DNA of 64,000 bases from Amylostereum areolatum (taxonomy: Eukaryota; Basidiomycota; Agaricomycetes; Russulales; Stereaceae). The notes beneath the pieces were generated by a model. That model saw only the letters and a list, made by a program, of their open reading frames with translations, did not search any database and was not told where the DNA came from. The first letter of the stretch is position 1, and each line of letters starts with the position of its first letter. Position numbers and translations under genes: made by a program. The stretch lies in NCBI GenBank assembly GCA_012932865.1, contig SAXG01000048.1, positions 248,001 through 312,000 on the forward strand, in the 5' to 3' direction. Below are positions 32,501 through 43,333 of this stretch, one piece after another.

Positions 32501-34438
32501 CGGGCGCCCGTCGTCGCTGAAGTCGTCATCGAGGCGACGATGCTTGCCAGAAAGTCGGAAGTCGAGGTCGCTGTCGCGCGAGCGTCCGCGCTGGCGCTGG
32601 CGAGAGCGCGCGCGCTGAGGGGACCGGCTGTCGTCCGAGTGGGAGCGCCTTCGGCGAGCGCGCTCACGCGGGGTGCGCGGGCTGTCCCGCTCGTAGCTCC
32701 TGCCGCGACGCGCGGTGCTGGCCGGCGAACGCGAGCGTCGGCGGCGGGTCTCTCCGACGTCGTTCCCGCCGAGTCCCCGCACACGGCGGAAACCGTCCTC
32801 CTCGTTCGTGAGTCGCCGCTCGAGGGCCTCCTCAAGGAGCGAGACGAAGTGGTTGTAGGCTTGGGCCCGCGCCCCGCGTGCGGCGTCTTCGTCTTCTTCG
32901 GACAGGTCTGCGCGCGTACCGCTGGCGAGGAGGCCGTCGATGTTGGTGGCTGCATCCGCGAGGCGCAAGTGTCCACCTTCGAGCTGCTCGACGACTCGCA
33001 TGCAGTCGTCGGCGATGCCGGCGACGAAGAGCTGGGACAGGTCGGGCTGGATGCGTCGGGAGAGTGGCCGCCCACCTTGCGGCGCGTCGGGACCCGGCCC
33101 CCCTGCGTGCGGTCCTTCCTCTTGCGGTACAACATGTTCAGTCTGGGCCATATGGGAGTTGCGCGAGGGTTGAGAGCGAAAGCGGCGTGGGCGACGCGGC
33201 GAGGCAGACTCTGGCGAGAGGAGGGCGTCAGCGGAACGGTTCGAAGCGACGAAATGGGGACGGACCTGGCGAGACGAGGTGCTGGCAAGAGTTGGGGGCA
33301 TCAGCGGTGCCCCCCGAGCGACTCTTGTACTCTCTCGAGCGGGTACTTCCAAACCTAGCCCATCTGTAGCATCCCGCTACGGGCTAGGCGGGCTCCCGGT
33401 GCCAGGTCGTGCGCAGCCGCGGGCGCATCCCAACAAGTAGGTGGCGGCTCCGACGGGCGTCGGGAGCAGTCGCCCACGCGAGGACGGCACCGTGCGAAAG
33501 CGACGCCTGATTCGACTCCGAGAAACTCCTTTCAAGCCGATTCAACAGTTTTGCATCAGCCTTGTTCCCCGGCAACAGTCCAACATATTCCAGCATAGAT
33601 TTCACAAGACTTCCAGGGAAATATCCTGTTATCCTGGGAACGAATTGGGAGAGAGACGTACGTTAAACTTGAAAACTCTTTTCCTAAGGTCTCGGGAGGG
33701 TACATGAGTGCACCTTCTGGCGCGGACGAGGGCCAGGAGGAGGGGTTGGCCATGATGGGCTGGGTGGTGTAGGGAAGCGTGGTGGCTGCAGAGGCTCAGG
33801 CTCACGTTGGGACGGGCGCAGGGACGAATGACGTACGATGGAGGTTCATTTGCGCGGATGCGGGACCGGGGGGATGTGTGTGCTTGTCGCCTTTGCTCGG
33901 GCGAGGTTCGTCGTGGCAGAGGTGTCCAATCTCTCGTTTGATGCTGTGGCAGACAATGCGTGGGTCAGAGGGACGGTGGTACGATGAGAAAAGGCGGGTG
34001 GGTTGTATGAGGTCGGCGTTACGACTGGGGCTAGCGCCAACACCGTCCGTCTCCGCCGCGGACCCCAAACCGTTCTACTCTGCCCACCCTCGACCGAAAG
34101 GCACCCGCAAAGAGACGCAGAAGGCAGCGACGAAGCACTCACCAACGTTGACAAGGCCTGCCCTCGTCGCAGGTCATATGGCTCCTCCTGCAGTACAGGC
34201 AGGCGTGATTGACCTTTCGCCTCCTGCTCTTCCCCGACTTTTTCTTGCCTCCGTTCGAGTCGTCCTCGCTGTTCTCTGCGCTGTCCACGGTCGACGTATG
34301 CGAGAGTGGTGCACCGGGCAAGGAAGAGGACGAGGCTGCGGCGGACAAGTCGACAGGGTCCGTGGGTACGCTTGCCTCGGCGGGCGCGTGGGCGGGGGCG
34401 GGGGCGGGGGCGGGGGCGTAATGTCCTTGAGAAGCCAT
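26567..34438 (-). CDS. ERT1: ERT1-type Zn2Cys6 / PAS regulator of gluconeogenesis, intron 3 hosts a retroelement
   Basis: A nuclear transcription factor of the Ert1/AcuK-AcuM group that activates gluconeogenic genes on non-fermentable carbon. Nine exons splice exactly in phase (34143-34438, 33837-33943, 33662-33785, 27415-27834, 27273-27336, 27189-27215, 26967-27134, 26851-26907, 26567-26788; 494 residues). The Zn2Cys6 cluster is split by intron 1: HACLYCRRSHMTCDEGRPC, then C and IKREIGHLCHDEPRPSK. Exon 4 starts TDFLETLDEHAFFNPTGI. The PAS-like domain carries LVFIEEAFERLLLDYDRV, PACLWRRTGEIYKGNREF, AELVGVDGYMLRDGRL and YELMAEESAVNYWEKYG; the C-terminus has INCCFSFTIRRDTWGIPSM. Exon 6 is a 27-nt micro-exon. 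Intron 3 (27835-33661) is 5.8 kb because it contains a 5546 bp Ngaro-type element in the same orientation; the phase across it is preserved, so the coding sequence is formally intact. Whether such an intron is spliced efficiently is unknown. Confidence 0.92.
27995..28108 (-). repeat. Split direct repeat, 114 bp terminal copy (B2)
   Basis: Starts cgaatcaggcttgatttcg and ends gacgagaccgt. Matches 28682-28795 base for base as far as I can read. Its left edge is the element boundary with ERT1 intron DNA (preceding bases cacgctttt). Confidence 0.9.
28109..28312 (-). other. 204 bp spacer between A2 and B2 repeats
   Basis: Unique sequence separating the two parts of the split repeat, with an A-rich run at about 28120-28140 on the plus strand. 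Non-coding. May hold the end of the element transcript, but no clear signal is seen. Confidence 0.6.
28313..28681 (-). repeat. Split direct repeat, 369 bp internal copy (A2)
   Basis: Copy of 33172-33540, starting gagagcgaaagcggcg and ending ctcctttcaagccga. It abuts the 114 bp repeat at 28682 with no gap, as the circle-junction model of Ngaro replication requires. Confidence 0.9.
28682..28795 (-). repeat. Split direct repeat, 114 bp internal copy (B1)
   Basis: Second copy of 27995-28108, lying just downstream of the recombinase stop codon (28863) and directly joined to the 369 bp repeat. Confidence 0.9.
28863..29867 (-). CDS. Tyrosine recombinase of Ngaro element
   Basis: An intact 334-residue frame, ATG at 29867. 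It cuts and rejoins DNA to insert the reverse-transcribed circle. The N-terminal SAM-like core-binding region (TRLSYTSHLQSYLTFCKLH, then PRSIPAYLSGI) precedes the catalytic domain. Catalytic residues are in register: Arg165 in FFGLHRLGELV, a candidate beta-hairpin Lys204 (PTHKAD), His287 and Arg290 in GGHSLRPGGATFYA, Trp303 in GRWSS at the His/Trp position, and Tyr311 in KQYIRKNP. The R-K-HxxR-W-Y set is complete. The start codon overlaps the stop of the upstream pol frame in TGATG, suggesting termination-reinitiation. Its intactness means it could act on its own repeats or on related elements elsewhere. Confidence 0.92.
   Translation of the reverse strand: MLQISRSSRQPRREAWTSERLVRERALALGAAIDISTRLSYTSHLQSYLTFCKLHSFDIEPTADTLSFYVVFMAQHISPRSIPAYLSGICNQLEPHFPHVRATRRSALVTRTLAGCNRLYNSPISRRDALSLDDLEFTIHHYPNPTHDDRLFLALITAGFFGLHRLGELVCSDNGALRSHRKTIRRSSVEFLDTAYSYLLPTHKADRFFEGNRVVIPRRDTEAVDPYQLFRAYITGRDRFATLLPELWVRQDGTVPTRSWFINRLESLFPNSNIGGHSLRPGGATFYATEGYPDDRIQAIGRWSSDAFKQYIRKNPVLLQALIHARRAAEGTGA
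29867..31700 (-). pseudogene. Reverse transcriptase-RNase H (pol) of Ngaro element, frameshifted near 3' end
   Basis: The frame has RT blocks LGRFSPPFGRPGEPLLPGM, VIPKKSGKLRLIVDHS, YLFKSDVSQAYRRIPIHP and the catalytic YIDD box (about 30820-30835). An RNase H-like region follows with DMVIFCDASLSGLGFW, WYEALCVLAALSWAA and LLIYTDNLNTVQIF. At about 30036-30042 the frame breaks: the conserved continuation, with the RNase H end motif HHIPGEKNTVADALSRG, lies in another frame and ends in the TGA that overlaps the recombinase ATG. One base appears to be missing. The 5' end has no ATG; the frame is +1 relative to gag and overlaps its 3' part, so expression by ribosomal frameshift or reinitiation would be needed. 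As it stands the product would lose the end of RNase H. Confidence 0.85.
31694..33151 (-). CDS. Gag-like protein of Ngaro element
   Basis: The frame is open from 33352 inside the 369 bp repeat, but the likely start is ATG at 33151 (MAQTEHVVPQEEGPHAG), just outside the repeat, giving 485 residues. The N-terminal third has a helical region (LSQLFVAGIADDCMRVVEQL). An Arg/Ser-rich stretch with RS dipeptides follows, then a folded middle (KLKANYLQHLDEIKTIVISM, then GEWGMAFERYQDAVTFVYP). The C-terminal zinc knuckle-like cluster CRRFNAGNCSGKGCKYRHAC continues SSCGGKHGAHEC. Expected to bind element RNA and form particles. No internal stop, so it appears intact. Confidence 0.8.
   Translation of the reverse strand: MAQTEHVVPQEEGPHAGGPGPDAPQGGRPLSRRIQPDLSQLFVAGIADDCMRVVEQLEGGHLRLADAATNIDGLLASGTRADLSEEDEDAARGARAQAYNHFVSLLEEALERRLTNEEDGFRRVRGLGGNDVGETRRRRSRSPASTARRGRSYERDSPRTPRERARRRRSHSDDSRSPQRARSRQRQRGRSRDSDLDFRLSGKHRRLDDDFSDDGRPAKRKLDYSSLPFLSGRADSALSDNCRLTVKLKANYLQHLDEIKTIVISMPECPDFPQSGWKAVLSDTYFDLDVVFSSLYAIGGDGRDIQKLGEYELHGGPSKPAKHIATSGEWGMAFERYQDAVTFVYPHRRDELAAYRRHIINYFGAVHGHDDLVLNYDRAVRARVGRSNALELSDTKEFTALETMHITAGLASRPATSNISRARGSTATGARRSQGPQQSTEICRRFNAGNCSGKGCKYRHACSSCGGKHGAHECGRGDGSAHTNH
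33172..33540 (-). repeat. Split direct repeat, 369 bp terminal copy (A1)
   Basis: Outer end of the element in ERT1 intron 3; followed by host DNA ttcaacagttttgc. Upstream of gag, so it should carry the element promoter. Same length and apparently the same sequence as 28313-28681. Confidence 0.9.
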
Positions 34439-34686
34439 TCGCGCGTAAGTAACTCTCTTGGCCTGAACGTGATCTGGGGTCCGGGGTCGGCGAGAGACGG
34501 GAGGAGGAGGGGAAAGACGCGGGTCGAGGCGGACGGCCGCCAACTGGAAAAGGTCGAAGACTCGAACGCAAAGTCAATTCTCCTCGTGTGACCCTTTTCT
34601 ATCCGATAATCATTATATTACTCTATATTTTCCGGTCACGTCTTTTCTCCTCCTCCGAGCAGCCGAGCTTTCGGCCCCTGAACTTG

Positions 34687-34696
34687 CTATATATAG
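34687..34696 (-). promoter_or_regulatory. Possible TATA box of ERT1
   Basis: The palindrome ctatatatag lies 249 bp upstream of the ERT1 start codon. The distance implies a leader of about 200 nt. The AT-rich setting (34600-34700) supports a promoter. Confidence 0.35.
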
Positions 34697-35111
34697 TAGT
34701 TCCGTCATGTTCGGAGCGTCATTGACGCCGGTACTTATCGGCCTTCGGGCCCTATATTATTCCTTCGGCAGGCGTCACGGCCGCGGCCGCGGTCCACTCT
34801 ATCGGCGTCGAAGCCGCAGCGTGCGTGACTTGTTCTTTTTATAGGTACATCGTCAATCCAGTCGTAAACATCGCGAAGAAAAAAACCACAAAGGCAGGGA
34901 GAACATGGAAAGGTATATGGATGGTAGTACAGGCCGAAACATCTCCTCGAGCCTAACGCGCCGTGGAGAAACAAAGGAGAACGGACGGCTCAATTGCTGG
35001 CGAAAAAGGAGACGAGGTTCCGCAGCGACGACAACACAAACTGGTACATCTGCGCCATGCGCGATTTCCCTAGACATGGATTCTCGTCAGCACGCCCGAG
35101 CACGGTGCGCG

Positions 35112-37811
<2,700 letters not shown>

Positions 37812-37897
37812 TGTTGCTATTGGGGGAGAGAGAGGAAAGTTAGGGCGGGCGGAGGCGGGTAGGATGCAGGTCCTTTCCAGCGCAGGATCCGCGCTGG

Positions 37898-37905
37898 TTT
37901 ATATA
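37898..37905 (-). promoter_or_regulatory. TATA box of GH1 gene
   Basis: TATATAAA on the minus strand, 87 bp upstream of the GH1 start codon, a usual distance for fungal genes. Confidence 0.55.
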
Positions 37906-38868
37906 CGATCCACTAGACGAGCGATGTTGGACAGGAGAACATCAGGTCCGATAACGAGACAGAGGAGGCCGGAATATCGCAGGGGAGGTGCCGAGGAAAG
38001 TCCGCCGGGTGTGGGATGCGGGTGGAGGATGCAGGCCTGGCGCGCCGTAGGTGAGGGCGAGCGCACGCGGTTCGAGCGGGAGCGTAGGGCCTTTTCCGAG
38101 GGAAGAAGGATGGTTGTATAGGCCGTTGAACCGCAGATGAGCAGAGAACTCGCACAGGGATGGCTGCTTCCCGTGCTGCTCCTGCTCGCCCGCTGATGCG
38201 GGGCTCCCGACGATTCCCCGCGCACGCCCCCTTCACCGGACCCTCGGGCGGAAAGTCCTGTGAGAGATATGCCTAATTATCGATATTAATGCGGGTGTGC
38301 TTGGCGTGTCAGCCTCGGTTGGACGTTGGGAGGCGCAGCCGCGTCGCGGTCAGGACCGAAGACGCGCAGACGCGTACGACGCCGACGCACACGTGACTTG
38401 CCGATGTCTACGCTACTAGGACTATCCCGCTCGAAGTACTCTGAAGGATGCAATAGACAGTCTCTTCCATTGTAGATGCGGGTATATAAATGTACTTCAG
38501 GTCATGAGTCGCCGTTGCGATACCCATGGTAAATTTTCGTCCACGAATAATACATGCCTCCTCCGCGCACAGCCGCGGCGACAAAACTCCCCCAAATTGC
38601 CACGACTTTCCTCCGTTCCGACACGCAAACGCCAGACGACGTTCGCAGGATACGAGGGGACCGTCGTGTAGAAGGACCGCGCTGCTTCATCTCCATCTGA
38701 CGCTTTTTGACTCGCAGTACCCCCGAGAATAGTCCTCCAGTGACCGCCGCGAGGCATCAGGACACAAGGGTGCGGAATATACCTCCGTGTAACAGGCAAG
38801 TTGGCATCGCCGAGATATCCGCCATCCTTCGATCCAGAGGGACAGGCACGCCCCTTCGACACTCATGC
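37906..38868. other. Intergenic upstream of GH1, no gene seen
   Basis: Expected to hold the GH1 regulatory region. Only short overlapping frames; none shows protein-like composition on reading. Confidence 0.5.
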
Positions 38869-39598
38869 GCATAGCGAGGCCCCCCCCTAATGCCCATAAC
38901 GGTCGTATCGGGATGCTGACGGGACTGGTCGAAATCTTAGCCTTATCTTTGATTTTCGTGCGGACGGAAGGGCCAAAATTTGGGCCAATGTTCGATCCAA
39001 AGTCCGTACGGATGGGGTCCATCTGACACGAGGTCCGATCCGCATGCGGACGGACACTTGGGACGGGACGACATGGACTTGGTGAAGACCTCCAGTATCT
39101 CGACCGCCCGCGATGACGGTAAGCGCCAACGAGCTCTCTGCGACAGGAAGGGGTGCTATTTTCTTGGTGGCGTCGCGATGTGCGAGCATACGCACGGGTT
39201 GACGTCGTTGAGGGTTGTAGTTCGCGATCGAAAGTCTCCCTCCGGGCTCGAAACGCTACCGCAATACATTGGGTACAGGGTGTCATGTACAAGTTATAAA
39301 CTAGGGATTACGGTGATCTATGCATCCAACATGTGAAGCTCTACGTAGCTCTGATTTTAAAGCGGCGCTGGCGTAGTAATCCAAATCATGCGGGCAGAAG
39401 GAGGTGGTATCCGCCAATGCTGACGGACAAAGGTCCATTCTATCTTGTATCCTGAATGCGGACGGGATCGGCCAAAAAACGGAGGTCATATCCATATCGC
39501 TGACGGAAACGAGCAAAATGTGTGCTGACGGAAGTGCCAAAAGTTCAGCATTTTCGGATACAACCGTTATGGGCATTAGGGGGGGGCCTGCATAGCGC
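38869..39598. mobile_element. 714 bp MITE (hAT-like) with 8 bp target-site duplication
   Basis: Terminal inverted repeats of 33 bp at 38877-38909 and 39558-39590, both reading AGG, eight C, then TAATGCCCATAACGGT; they differ at one position. Flanking gcatagcg occurs at 38869-38876 and 39591-39598 as a perfect 8 bp duplication. The interior is non-coding and carries repeated subterminal motifs (gcggacgga at 38960 and 39046; gctgacgg near 38915, 39417, 39499 and 39522). An 8 bp duplication and clustered subterminal motifs fit hAT-superfamily elements, but the long C run at the end is not the standard hAT terminus, so the superfamily is provisional. Non-autonomous: no transposase frame. Confidence 0.85.
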
Positions 39599-41113
39599 CG
39601 TGACAGACGACCCACGCCCGTCGCCACAGCTCGTGCCAGTGCATCAACGCAAACCGCAAACACCCCTGTGCCCAATCGCGGGCATGATATTCGCGACCTG
39701 AACTCGTCGAATACCACTTCTTTTCCCTCCGAACGCTCAGAAACGTGTCCGTCGTCCGACCACCGCGTCAGCGCCAGGAACTGGAAAGAAAAAGGTGCCC
39801 CCTTCGAAGCTCGGTGTGGCAGGGCCGCACACTGGCAGGAAGAGACCTTGCGCGAGCGAAGTCAGAGTCAGCAGGCCAGATGGCTGACGAGCGCGCCTTC
39901 AAACAAGTCAAAGACGCACTGACAAGTTGGCACGACGGCCCGCCGTGCAAGCATGGAAGGTGGTGAAAAGGAAAGACCGACGCTTCACCGCAAACCACGC
40001 TTCTTCGTACCGCAAAGGTCGTCTAGTATGTCATCCACTGGCACCAGTTGCCATCGAAGCACACAATGCGACTTTGTGCAGTGGACGGTGCATACTTAGA
40101 AAGAAGTGCAATATGCCCGCCCGCACGACACGGACGTGAACCAGGTGTAAACGTCCAGTTGACCCGAAAACCCAAAATGTCGCTGCTCCCACACCATGCC
40201 CCTGGACCCGAACGTTTCCCCATATGAAGAAAGGAAAACAGGACCCTCCCGACAGAATGGTCGTCTGTATAACTTTGGCGCCATGTTCCTTTGCTCGCTC
40301 GAAGGCTGACGCAATTGCTCAGAACCCAGTTGCTAATACGCCGAGGGCGCAGCCTACAGTTGGGGCAGAGCATACCCTTTCGATGCGTCTGCGCGGTTGA
40401 ATGGGGATATGTCGGAGGCAGGCGGCGAGTGAGTATCTATGGACGGGGTCAGCGATAGCGGCTCTGAAAGTTGGACTTGGCAGAACGAGTGCGGACGGTT
40501 GCGGGGGACGAAAGCTGGTGAACGTTCTGTCGCGAGGGAGCATGGATGCATGAAGCGTGTAAGGTTCACGATAGCGTTCGTGATAGGCGTGATAGGATCC
40601 AAATCCAAAGTACTGAATGAATACCAGCTGGCGAGGGGCAAGGAGACTCAGGGGGTGCACCTCGAGTGTCCTGCGCCGTCTAAGCAAAGCATTAAGCATA
40701 AGAACATAATAAGCTCTACCAATCAAGGGGTGGATTGAAAGGAGCGCATGCCTGACGTTCGCAAGGTGACGGTCACGAGCTCTATGCGTGAGACAGAGGT
40801 ATGACTAGTGTATGTGGTTGTCCACGGGGAACCATGAAACGACGTGTACTCATGAGAAGTGAGTGGTCTTTGGCCAGTGTTGGTGCGAAAGTCGTGAATT
40901 GCCGTATGACTATAAGAGGCCGACATACAATTGAACCTGGAGCATGCCAATCTGCGCTGCCACGCAGTATCGTGACGTACTACAAAGCGGAAGTCCTCAC
41001 CGTCCTCGTCATATGTGCACTATCTTTGAATGCCACTAGTGTTTTGGTTGGGTCACAGCAAGTCGAACCCGAAGATAAGGTATCGTGTCAGCTAGAGGCT
41101 ACAAGAAGAAGTA
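39599..41113. other. Intergenic, no gene seen
   Basis: About 1.5 kb downstream of PEX3 with short frames on both strands. No recognisable domain or RNA gene. May contain a decayed gene that cannot be read by eye. Confidence 0.4.
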
Positions 41114-43044
41114 TCACCGAAACCGGTCCTCGTAGTCAGAATATATGATTGCCGCCAGCCCCGCCACCTCGTGCAAATCCCCCAGGCTCTGCAAACGCAC
41201 ACCATGAGCGTGGCGCACGGATCAACGTTAAGAAGGAGAGACTCACGTCCACCAACACGTTCGGAAGCCCCCTAAGCGCAAGCGAACTCCACCGCGCCAA
41301 GCTAGGCAACATCCCCGCAAGGCGCAGCCGCACCTGCTCGCCGTCCTCACCATCATCTGGAACAAACACATTTTCGCGTAGTCCATCGAACAGCACGGAC
41401 GTCGCGCGGTCCAGGCAGCGTTCGAGCACGAGTTGGAAGTTCGCCGACGCGAGCACGTCCCGAGTCTCTTCGAGCAATGACGTAAAGGCTGAATCGTGTG
41501 CGTCGCCATACGATGGCGGGAATCCGCCCCGCGTCAGTAAATGAGCGACTGCCGAGGTCGTCGGCGGTAGGAGGGTGGACATAAAGCTGAAGAGAATGTC
41601 AGCGAATGCACGAAAAGAAGTGGGTGTAAACACGCACTTGATACGACGCTCGGTTCCCTCGAACGTAACCTCGTGCTCAACACGTCGACGAACGTCGCTT
41701 ATAAGCCGATGCAGGTCGAGCACGCCAACTTTGCTCTTCAGTGAAACACTGTATCGTAAAGCGAATGAGCCACCAGACAACGAGCAAGGAAGAAGTCAAG
41801 CACGCACTCCTCGAATACCTCTTCGACCCCCCTGCGCACGCGCTCGCCCACGTCCTTCCAGCCCACGTTCAATATCCACCAGCTGAGTGTGAGATACTTC
41901 CGCTCTGTCTCCGCGTCGATGCCCTCGCGCCACAGGTCGTCCTTCTCCCATTCATCGTCCAAGTCGAGCGCCTCTATGTCCGCTAGGGCCCGGTCCCGGG
42001 GTAGGCTGAAGAAGAGGGAGGCGATGGACGTTTCAAGTTGTTCTCGAGCTTCTTCGTCTCGCTCTAGTTGCACTATTGAGTGCACGTACTTGTATCGCCC
42101 CAGGAGGGAGAGTTGGACGTGTGTGAAGAGGGTGAGGAGGGTGATCGAATACATGACAGTGAGCGTGCGCGTGACGGCTGGAAAGATAGTCAGAACGGAA
42201 GGTAAGAAGAGAAAACAAAGTCCGCACCAAGCATCTTGACTTCTCTCCAAAGATCGGCTTTCGATTTTGTGTTGAGACTTGCCTGTGAGCTGGTCATGTC
42301 GGCCTTGTCGTTCGTCAGCGCTTCAGCTGGCACGATGACTGTAAAAAACGCACCGCTGACGAGTCGTCGTTGCTGCTAACAGCGGAGCTGCTTACGCCAG
42401 ACTCGGTACCCTCTGCCGATGGCGTTGCTTGCAAGGGTGGGTGCTGGGGAGTTGGGTAGGGAGGTTGTATTGATGATTGAGAAAATTCGCCGACCCAGCT
42501 AGACTGGGAGTCCGTGAGGGGTGAAGGAGCCTCTTCTAGGGCGGAGTAAGATAGTACAGACACAGAGCCGTTGTCGGACACTGCGTCGCCCTCGTGTACG
42601 AACTCGACACTCGACGCCAACGAGGCCTCTGACGGTGGGTTATGGGGATGTGTCGGAAGCTCCAAGTGCTCGGACGCAGATACTCGCTTTTCGCGTGATG
42701 CCTTGAGAAGAGACTGGAGTTCTGTGGTGAGGGCCTCGACGTCCATGTCGGTGAGCACGTTCTCCGCGAGGATGGGGAGGTGTGCCATAGTAGTAAATGA
42801 GATGTCCTGCAGGTTCTGCTGGAACCGTTTGCGAACACTACACTCTGCAGTCAGATAGATGCAAGCGCAGCGAGCGATGAACGTACTTTTCTCGCGCCGA
42901 CCGCTCCTGCATCATCGTATTCCGCACGTCTTCGAGGCGGTTGACGGTGTAGCGCCCGACCATGTACAGCCCACCGACGACGCCTGCGGTCTTCGCATAT
43001 CCGTTCCGTCGTTCGTTGAAGTAGTTGCCTATAGATTTGAACAT
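41114..43044 (-). CDS. PEX3: Peroxin-3, peroxisomal membrane biogenesis factor
   Basis: An integral peroxisomal membrane protein that docks Pex19 and inserts membrane proteins. It starts MFKSIGNYFNERRNGYAKTA and GVVGGLYMVGRY: the basic N-terminus and single membrane segment are the peroxisome-targeting anchor. Exon 1 (42887-43044) joins an exon reading VRKRFQQNLQDISFTTMAHL. A Ser-rich variable insert follows, then SKADLWREVKML, AVTRTLTVMYSITLLTLFTH, VQLSLLGRYKYVHSIVQLER, LTLSWWILNVGWKDVGERV and PPSYGDAHDSAFTSLLEETR. The last exon (41114-41188) gives SLGDLHEVAGLAAIIYSDY. An intron at about 42344-42414 is needed to keep the frame across the Ser-rich region. Divergent from a membrane-protein gene starting 290 bp away. 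Confidence 0.92.
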
Positions 43045-43333
43045 CGTGACGGTCGAGGTGGTGGTCGCATTCGTCGACGAAACATGCAGAAAAACACGAG
43101 GATGCGTTCGAGCTTCGCGGCGCCGGCGATGGGAGGGTGAGGTCGGTTAGGCGCCCACGGCTGCTGACGGCGCTTCCACTGCCGAGCACGTGTTTTCTGG
43201 CTTCACCTCCGACCACCACCAACTTGCGATTCTTTGTTCAAACCGTCTTCACTCTGCTGTCTTTCGTTCGTACTGCTGGTGTCCTGGACAAGTAGTGGCC
43301 TGGACAAGTAAACCATGTATCTCCGGATCATTC
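43045..43333. promoter_or_regulatory. Short divergent intergenic region (PEX3 / membrane protein)
   Basis: 289 bp between two divergent start codons, so the promoters must be shared or back to back. No TATA box or clear motif seen. Confidence 0.35.

Larger units (their letters stand above)
27995..33540 (-). mobile_element. Ngaro-type tyrosine-recombinase retrotransposon
   Basis: 5546 bp element read on the minus strand, inside ERT1 intron 3. Order in its own direction: 369 bp repeat (33540-33172), gag, RT-RNase H, tyrosine recombinase, 114 bp repeat (28795-28682), second 369 bp copy (28681-28313), 204 bp spacer, second 114 bp copy (28108-27995). This is the A1-ORFs-B1-A2-B2 split direct repeat of Ngaro/PAT elements. 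The absence of a methyltransferase domain after RNase H points to Ngaro rather than DIRS or PAT. Replication is expected through a circular intermediate integrated by the recombinase; no target-site duplication is expected and none is seen. Repeat copies appear identical, which suggests youth, but pol has a frameshift. Confidence 0.88.

Noticed and set aside
27995..33540. Long terminal repeats of an LTR retrotransposon
   Set aside because: The repeats are split and interleaved (369 and 114 bp parts in A1-B1-A2-B2 order), and the element encodes a tyrosine recombinase rather than a DDE integrase.
27835..33661. ERT1 as a gene destroyed by insertion
   Set aside because: The element lies wholly between a GTACGT donor and a TTCCAG acceptor, and the exons on both sides join in phase, so the coding sequence is not interrupted.
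42300..42450. Apparent frameshift in PEX3 after the Ser-rich region
   Set aside because: A 71-nt intron (gtacc donor, ttacag acceptor) restores the frame to VPAEALTNDKADM, so no lesion is needed.
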